Shown: positions 51,704-56,947 of the stretch, in pieces
Layout: each line of letters starts with the position of its first letter
How positions within the stretch are numbered: the first letter of the stretch is position 1
Source: Candidatus Ruania gallistercoris
GTDB taxonomy: Bacteria > Actinomycetota > Actinomycetes > Actinomycetales > Beutenbergiaceae
NCBI GenBank assembly: GCA_019116305.1
Contig: DXBY01000164.1
Span: 1 to 56,947, forward strand
Reading direction: 5' to 3'
Length of the DNA stretch: 56,947 nucleotides
The notes under the pieces: model-generated
What the model saw: only the letters and a program-made list of their open reading frames with translations
The model's database searches: none
What the model was told of the DNA's origin: nothing
Position numbers and translations under genes: made by a program

Positions 51704-54280
51704 TCAGACCAGCTGTGGCACCACGAACACCCCGGTGCAGGTCGGCTCGACGGCCTGATCGATCTCCTGCATCGTGAACCGCCGTCCATAGGCAGCGGTC
51801 GCGGCCTCGTACACCGCCCGCCACTCGGCCGACCGCATCCCGGCCACCGAGGTTCCGCTCACCGCCAGCTCGATCCGGTTCTCCCCCGGGTGCAGCAGGT
51901 GCCCCACTGCGAGCCGGTACGGATGGCACCACAGCACCCCGGCGTCGTGGCCGTTCACCCGGACCTGAGCGACGACCCCAACCGGTTCGGCGGCGCGGGC
52001 CTGGAACGACTGCGGTTGGCGTGCGGTGCGCGCCGGCACCGGGAGCCCGGTGGGGTCCAGCACCAGGTCGGCCGGCAGCGGCTCGCTGAGCACCACCGTG
52101 GATGTGTAGGTGGCGGTCCCGACCACCCCGTCCAGACCGTCCTCCTCCCACACATGGGGCATTGTCACCACCCGGCTGCCTCCCTGCGGATCGGTGAGTT
52201 GCCAGACCGGGAGCGGGATCGGCGGGACCCCGGAACGGTCAGCGCTCCGGTGGCTGCGGTGCACACCCCCGGCGGCATCGGCGACCTCGTCCCGGGTGCC
52301 TGGGGCCTCCGGTGAGGTCACCACCAGCAGGGCCTGGTAGGGAGCCAGTGCCAGCAGGATCGGTCCGGTGCCACGGCGGACGACCCGGCCGTGCCGGCCG
52401 TCCCAGATCTCCCAGGACCGGTACGGCTGCCGCGGCTGCACCGTGGTCTGCACCGGCTCCGGGCCGGTGTTCGCCACAGCGTAGAGCTCGCCGTGTTCGT
52501 GGCTGCGGTGCACGGCTGCCACGTCCGCGGCATCGACCACCAGATCCGGTGCGACGACCGTCCCCAACGTGGTGACCAGCTCGTCAGCGGGCACGTGAGT
52601 CGCCTCGGGCAGGACGTCGGCATCCACCACCAGCACCGGCACTCCAGCCGCGCGCAGCGCGGCCAACTGGCGTTCGTCGTCGGCCGAGAGCATCGTGCTG
52701 CCGGCGAGCACCACCGCCCGGTGCCGGCGCACGATCGACTCGGTCGAGGTCTGCGCATCGACCACATCGAAGTCGTAGCCCGCCGCGCGGAGCGCGGCGG
52801 GCACCTGGTCGCCGATCCGCGCCGTACTGTCCTTCCACAGGTTCGCCGCACGCTGGGGGCCGAAGCCGGCGTAGCTGTCCTGGTAGGGCAGCCAGAGCGC
52901 GACGTCGGCAACATGCTCGCCCGTGCGCAGCGCCGCGCACATCCGGCTGAGGTAGCCAAGGAGCGCGGGCGCCGCAGCCCACCACGCGTTCCGGTCGCAG
53001 AGGGCACCGGCGGCGTAGAACGCCCAGCCCGGGTCCACGGCGTCCCGGGGGGAGTACGGCCACCCGTGGCCGATGAACTGGTTCACCCCGGAGAGCAGGT
53101 GCTCGTGCGCCTCTCCTTGCAGGTCGATCGGGCGGGCCCGGAAGGACGGCGAGTTCACCCAGGTCCAGGTCTCCGAGGAGACCACCGCGGTGCCCAGGTG
53201 GTGTGCGGCGGAGGATGCCCACTTCGTCTCCGGGATCCCGCGCCACCCCCAGCCCTCGCCCTCGATCAGGTCCGCGTGCCGATAGCCGCTAACCCGTGCC
53301 GGGGGCTGGCCGTAGTTCTGCACCCGGAACGCCACACCGTGCTCGCGGGACCAGGTATGCACAGTGGCGAGAAAGTTCTCCTCCTGCAGTTCCGACAGCG
53401 TCCGGTAGTAGTCGGCCCGCAGGCCGGCCCCCTCAGGCTGCTCGCTCTGCAGGCGGAAGAGCACCGGCAGCGGGTCGTAGCCGCGGCGGGCCCGGAACTC
53501 CTCGAGCACCGTGGGCGTCCAGTCGGCCCGGTAGACCTCGAGGCTGTCACAGAACACAGCGGTGACCTGCTCCGGCCCCGCTGCCGCCAGCAGCGGCTCG
53601 GCCACCGACTGCAGGTGGTGCTCGGTCGCGGCTCGGGAGAAGTGGTCCAGGACCGGGCCCTCAGCACCGGCGGCGGAGCGCTTCACCTGCTGGCCGGTCG
53701 GCCCGGCGATCGCCAGCAGCACGACCCGTGGCCCCGTGCCGGCCGACACCAGCAGCTCCTCGCCGACGATCTCCAGCAACTCCCAGCCGAGGTCTCGCTC
53801 GCCCGGGGCGCCGTCCGCAACGTAGGCGGCCACCACCGACTCCCCCGGCCACCGCGCGCCCAGCGGCATCCGCAGCGCCTCCGGGCCGATACCGCGCACG
53901 TCCCAGTGCAGCCGCTGCGCGGCCAGCTCAGTGGGCACGTGCGCCCCACCGTAGGACCAGCCGCTGCCCAGGGTCAGGTCGAAGCGGAGCCCGAGCTCGC
54001 CGGCCCGCCGGGCGGCATGGCCCACCAGGTCCAGGTGCTCCGGTGAACAGAACTCCGGGCCCGGGTCCGGGCCGAGCGGGTAGACGAACGCCACCTCGAC
54101 CCCGCCGATCCCGGACCGGTGCATCGAGGCCAGCTGATCATCGATCCCGGCGGTGGTGACCGCCCCGGAGAACCACCACCAGCGCACCATCGGCCGGGTG
54201 TCGGCCGGTGGTGCGCTGAAAGCGGCAAAGACGTCAGGGAGCACGGCGCTCCCGGGCGCGGCGTCCTCACCGAGCGGCAT
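51704..54280 (-). CDS. GH106-like alpha-L-rhamnosidase
   Basis: 858 residues from ATG 54280, which has CAGGAG; the ORF-track start at 54511 lies inside rhaB. N-terminal catalytic region with MVRWWWFSGAVTTAGIDDQL, GIGGVEVAFVYPLG, RFDLTLGSGWSYGG and the SCETWTWVNSPSF-like segment (VVSSETWTWVNSP), all GH106 type; C-terminal beta-sandwich (VRVNGHDAGVLWCHPYRLAVG) binds sugar. It overlaps rhaB by 14 bp and should be translated together with it. Releases L-rhamnose from plant glycosides or rhamnogalacturonan fragments; no signal peptide, so intracellular. Confidence 0.88.
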   Translation of the reverse strand: MPLGEDAAPGSAVLPDVFAAFSAPPADTRPMVRWWWFSGAVTTAGIDDQLASMHRSGIGGVEVAFVYPLGPDPGPEFCSPEHLDLVGHAARRAGELGLRFDLTLGSGWSYGGAHVPTELAAQRLHWDVRGIGPEALRMPLGARWPGESVVAAYVADGAPGERDLGWELLEIVGEELLVSAGTGPRVVLLAIAGPTGQQVKRSAAGAEGPVLDHFSRAATEHHLQSVAEPLLAAAGPEQVTAVFCDSLEVYRADWTPTVLEEFRARRGYDPLPVLFRLQSEQPEGAGLRADYYRTLSELQEENFLATVHTWSREHGVAFRVQNYGQPPARVSGYRHADLIEGEGWGWRGIPETKWASSAAHHLGTAVVSSETWTWVNSPSFRARPIDLQGEAHEHLLSGVNQFIGHGWPYSPRDAVDPGWAFYAAGALCDRNAWWAAAPALLGYLSRMCAALRTGEHVADVALWLPYQDSYAGFGPQRAANLWKDSTARIGDQVPAALRAAGYDFDVVDAQTSTESIVRRHRAVVLAGSTMLSADDERQLAALRAAGVPVLVVDADVLPEATHVPADELVTTLGTVVAPDLVVDAADVAAVHRSHEHGELYAVANTGPEPVQTTVQPRQPYRSWEIWDGRHGRVVRRGTGPILLALAPYQALLVVTSPEAPGTRDEVADAAGGVHRSHRSADRSGVPPIPLPVWQLTDPQGGSRVVTMPHVWEEDGLDGVVGTATYTSTVVLSEPLPADLVLDPTGLPVPARTARQPQSFQARAAEPVGVVAQVRVNGHDAGVLWCHPYRLAVGHLLHPGENRIELAVSGTSVAGMRSAEWRAVYEAATAAYGRRFTMQEIDQAVEPTCTGVFVVPQLV

Positions 54281-55727
54281 CGGGCTCCTGCCAGGCGCGG
54301 TGTTCGTCCGGATCGGGCTGGTAGCGGCGCACCTGCGCGCTGCGCGCGGCCACAGCGCGCAGCGCGGTCCGGTCGCCGGTGAGCACGCCGGCCGCCCGGG
54401 CCTGCACCAGGGCGTTACCCAGCGCGGTGCCCTCCGCCGGACCGGCCACCACCGGCAGGCCGGTGGCATCGGCGGTCGCCTGGCAGAGCAGCTCGTTCTG
54501 CGAGCCACCACCGACCACGTGCACCACGGACACCTGCTTGCCGGAGAGCCGGACGGCGTCCCCGATCGCCCGCCGGTAGGCCAGCGCCAGGGAGTCGATC
54601 ACGCACCGGGCGAACTCCGCCGGGGTATCCGGCTCCACCTGCCCGGTGGCGCGGGCGTGCGCGCGCAGCCGGGCGGGCATGTCCCCGGGCGGCATGAAGT
54701 CCGGATGGTCCACGTCCACCACGGTGCGCCGGGCCGGTAGTGCGGCGGCCTCGGCGAGCAGCTCGGCCAAGTCCACCTCGCTGCCCGCCTCGGCCCAGGT
54801 GCGCTGACACTCCGACAGCACCCACAGCCCCATCACGTTGCGCAGGTAGCGGACGCGGGCGTCCACACCGAGCTCGTTGGTGAAGTTCGCGGTCCGGGAT
54901 GCCTCGGTGAGCACCGGATCGGTCAGCTCCACTCCCACCAGGGACCAAGTGCCGGAGGAGATGTAGGCGAAGTCCTCCGCCTCGGCCGGTACGGCGAGCA
55001 CCGCGGAGGCGGTGTCGTGCGAACCGACGGCGTACACGGTCACCGGACCGAGCCCGGTCTCCGCCTGGGTCTCCTCGGTCAGCGTGCCGATCGGCGTGCC
55101 CGGGTCCACCACCGGGGCGAGCAGGTCCGCAGGAACGCCGACGGCGGCCCGCAGCTGATCCGACCAGGTGCGGGTGCGTTGGTCCAACAGTGCCGTGGTG
55201 GAGGCGTTGGTCAGCTCAGCCACCTGGTTCCCGGTGAGCCAGTAGCCGAGCAGGTCCGGCAGCAGCAACGCCCGCGCGGCGCGGTCCCAGAGCGGTCCGC
55301 GCCGCTCGGCGGCGAGCTGGTAGATGGTGTTGAACGGCAGGTGCTGCATCCCGCTGATCGCGTACAGCCGCTCGGGGCTGACCTGAGCGTGCACCGCCTC
55401 GATCACCGGGGCGGTCCGCTCGTCCCGGTAGGCGACCGGTTCGGCGAGCAGCTGGCCGTCGGAGTCGAGCAGACCGTAGTCCACCGCCCAGGAGTCGATC
55501 CCGATGCCGTCCAAGTCCCCCTCGTCCGCGGCCGCCCGCAGCCCGGTGAGCACCTCAGCGAACAGGGAGGACACATTCCACCGCAACGCTCCGCCGTCGT
55601 GAGCAGCCTCGTTGGCGAACCGGTGCACCTCACGCAACACCACGCCGTCGGGGCTCACCTCCGCCCGGATCACCCGCCCGGAGGTGGCGCCCAGATCGAC
55701 AGCGGCGAAGACGCCGGAGCCCGCCAT
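54267..55727 (-). CDS. rhaB: Rhamnulokinase
   Basis: 486 residues of the FGGY kinase family: VFAAVDLGATSGRVIRAEV, GIGIDSWAVDYGLLDSDG, the RhaB-type FNTIYQLAAER, VGSHDTASAVLAVPA and the C-terminal VHVVGGGSQNELLCQATAD. It phosphorylates L-rhamnulose at O1. Its ATG shares one base with the stop of the preceding aldolase/dehydrogenase gene (TGATG), and its end overlaps the GH106 gene, so all three form a tight operon. Confidence 0.94.
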   Translation of the reverse strand: MAGSGVFAAVDLGATSGRVIRAEVSPDGVVLREVHRFANEAAHDGGALRWNVSSLFAEVLTGLRAAADEGDLDGIGIDSWAVDYGLLDSDGQLLAEPVAYRDERTAPVIEAVHAQVSPERLYAISGMQHLPFNTIYQLAAERRGPLWDRAARALLLPDLLGYWLTGNQVAELTNASTTALLDQRTRTWSDQLRAAVGVPADLLAPVVDPGTPIGTLTEETQAETGLGPVTVYAVGSHDTASAVLAVPAEAEDFAYISSGTWSLVGVELTDPVLTEASRTANFTNELGVDARVRYLRNVMGLWVLSECQRTWAEAGSEVDLAELLAEAAALPARRTVVDVDHPDFMPPGDMPARLRAHARATGQVEPDTPAEFARCVIDSLALAYRRAIGDAVRLSGKQVSVVHVVGGGSQNELLCQATADATGLPVVAGPAEGTALGNALVQARAAGVLTGDRTALRAVAARSAQVRRYQPDPDEHRAWQEPDAAR

Positions 55728-56947
55728 CAGCGCAGGAACGCGGCTGCCACCCCGGAGTCGACCGGGACGTGCAAGCCGGTGGTCTGGGCCAGATCGCCGC
55801 CGGTCAGCACGAAGACTGCGGCCGCCACGTGCTCGGGCAGCACCTCGCGGCCGAGCAGGGTGCGACCGGCGTAGTAGGCGCCCAGCTCGGTCTCGGGCAC
55901 GCCGTACACCGCGGCGCGCTGGGCGCCCCAGCCGCCGGCGAAGATACCGGAACCGCGGACCACTCCGTCGGGGTTGATCCCGTTCACCCGGATCCCGTGC
56001 GGACCGAGCTCGGCGGCCAGCAGCCGGACCTGGTGCGCCTGGTCGGCCTTGGTGGCGGAGTAGGCGATGTTGTTCGGGCCGGCGAACACGGAGTTCTTCG
56101 AGGCAATGTAGACGATGTCCCCGCCCAGCTTCTGCGCGATCATCGCCCGTGCGGCCTCCCGGGAGACCAGGAAGGACCCGCGGGCCATCACGTTGTGCTG
56201 CAGGTCCCAGTCCTTGGTGGTGGTCTCCAGCAGCGACTTGGACAGGGACAGTCCGGCGTTGTTCACCACCAGGTCCACCCCGCCGAAGGCGAGGACGGTG
56301 GCGTCGATCATCGCCTTCACGTCCTCCTCGCTGGTGACGTCGGCGCGTACCGCGATCGCCTTGTCCGGGCCACCCAACTCAGTGGCCACTGCCTGCGCGT
56401 TCTCCTCGTTCAGATCGGCGACCACCACGCAGGCGCCCTCGGCAACGAGCCGCTCCGCGGTTGCCTTGCCGATCCCGGAGCCGGCGCCGGTGACCAGCGC
56501 CACCCGGGTGGCCAGCGGCTTGGGTTTCGGCATCCGCTGCAGCTTGGCCTCCTCCAGCGCCCAGTACTCGATCCGGAACTTCTCGCTGTCCGAGATCGGG
56601 GCGTACGTGCTCAGCCCCTCGGCACCGCGCATCACGTTGATGGCGTTGACGTAGAACTCTCCGGCCACTCGCGCAGTCTGGGCGTCCTTGCCGTAGGAGA
56701 ACATGCCGATCCCCGGCACCAGGATGATCAGCGGGTCCGCCCCGCGCATCGCCGGGCTGTCCTTCTTCGCGTACTTCTTGTAGTAGGCGGCGTAGTCGCC
56801 GCGGTAGGCCTCGTGCAGCGCTTCGACCCGCTTGACCACCTTCTCCCACGGCGCGTCCGGGGCAAGGTCGAGCACCATCGGCTTGACCTTGGTGCGCAGG
56901 AAATGGTCCGGGCAGCTGGTGCCCAGCGCCGCCAGCTGCGGGTGGTT
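55727..56947 (-). CDS. rhaD: Bifunctional rhamnulose-1-phosphate aldolase/short-chain dehydrogenase, C-terminal part (cut by window end)
   Basis: The frame is open to the last base of the window and continues upstream of ATG 56878 (encoding ALGTSCPDHFLRTKVKP), so the start lies outside. The visible N-terminal portion is the end of a class II aldolase domain; from about 56540 downward a full SDR domain follows (ALVTGAGSGIGKATAERL, LVVNNAGLS, YSATKADQ). This fusion splits rhamnulose-1-phosphate to dihydroxyacetone phosphate and L-lactaldehyde and then oxidises the lactaldehyde. First visible gene of the rha operon. Confidence 0.92.
   Translation of the reverse strand, partial: NHPQLAALGTSCPDHFLRTKVKPMVLDLAPDAPWEKVVKRVEALHEAYRGDYAAYYKKYAKKDSPAMRGADPLIILVPGIGMFSYGKDAQTARVAGEFYVNAINVMRGAEGLSTYAPISDSEKFRIEYWALEEAKLQRMPKPKPLATRVALVTGAGSGIGKATAERLVAEGACVVVADLNEENAQAVATELGGPDKAIAVRADVTSEEDVKAMIDATVLAFGGVDLVVNNAGLSLSKSLLETTTKDWDLQHNVMARGSFLVSREAARAMIAQKLGGDIVYIASKNSVFAGPNNIAYSATKADQAHQVRLLAAELGPHGIRVNGINPDGVVRGSGIFAGGWGAQRAAVYGVPETELGAYYAGRTLLGREVLPEHVAAAVFVLTGGDLAQTTGLHVPVDSGVAAAFLR

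Overview
The window looks like a chromosomal stretch from a high-GC actinobacterium. The G+C content is visibly about 70%, start codons are a mix of ATG and GTG, and many genes have a -10-like TANNNT hexamer 6-7 nt upstream of the start codon (leaderless architecture). The gene set (radA-disA pair, a short Rv2747-type N-acetylglutamate synthase, a Cds1-like cysteine desulfhydrase, a DUF5997 gene beside a LysR-type ligand-binding protein) fits Micrococcales. A relative of Ruania, Beutenbergia or Georgenia is my guess, not something I could test.

Left end (1-11.9 kb), mostly housekeeping: the 3' end of radA, disA (c-di-AMP synthase), a basic membrane protein, DUF5997, a LysR-type ligand-binding protein overlapping mutY, a Tat-exported DUF4038 glycosidase, a small membrane protein, argA, a SorC regulator divergent from glpK, and a 3-hydroxyisobutyrate dehydrogenase-like protein.

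Sugar island A (11.9-24.5 kb): a rightward operon (Gfo/Idh/MocA oxidoreductase, GH43 glycosidase, a LacI regulator fused to a DUF6807/PmoA-like domain, AEC transporter) runs into a leftward operon (permease, DUF624/YesL, solute-binding lipoprotein, GH28 polygalacturonase, small membrane protein, second permease). Both promoters carry a LacI-type palindrome close to GAAACCGGTTTC just downstream of the -10 box. This suggests one pectin/hemicellulose oligosaccharide regulon. No transporter ATPase gene is present.

Sugar island B (24.5-34.4 kb): xylA-xylB with a divergent ROK (XylR-type) regulator, flanked on both sides by short tandem repeats (five units of about 21 bp upstream of xylA, four units of 19 bp after xylB). 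Then come the cysteine desulfhydrase, a second LacI regulator, a frameshifted cupin gene, a VapBC pair, and a Gfo/Idh/MocA plus TIM-barrel epimerase operon. A second operator class (GGNAAGCGNNTTCC) lies at this LacI gene, at the Gfo/Idh operon and at the SDR-flavoprotein operon near 45 kb.

Beta-propeller array (34.5-41.9 kb): five paralogous surface-anchored PQQ-like beta-propeller proteins in tandem (one lipoprotein, four with a single N-terminal membrane anchor), interrupted by a second VapBC pair. Copies 2 and 3 are very similar through their N-terminal halves, and copy 5 carries a one-base frameshift. This is the least explained part of the window.

Right end (42-56.9 kb): a fumarate-reductase-like flavoprotein with an SDR, an aminoglycoside-phosphotransferase-like kinase, DUF488, a small membrane protein, an SGNH hydrolase, a HipBA-type toxin-antitoxin pair with a duplicated operator, and an L-rhamnose/fucose module (rhaM, GH29, GH106, rhaB and the 3' part of the bifunctional rhamnulose-1-phosphate aldolase/dehydrogenase gene, cut by the window edge). 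No rRNA, tRNA, CRISPR array or insertion sequence was recognised.
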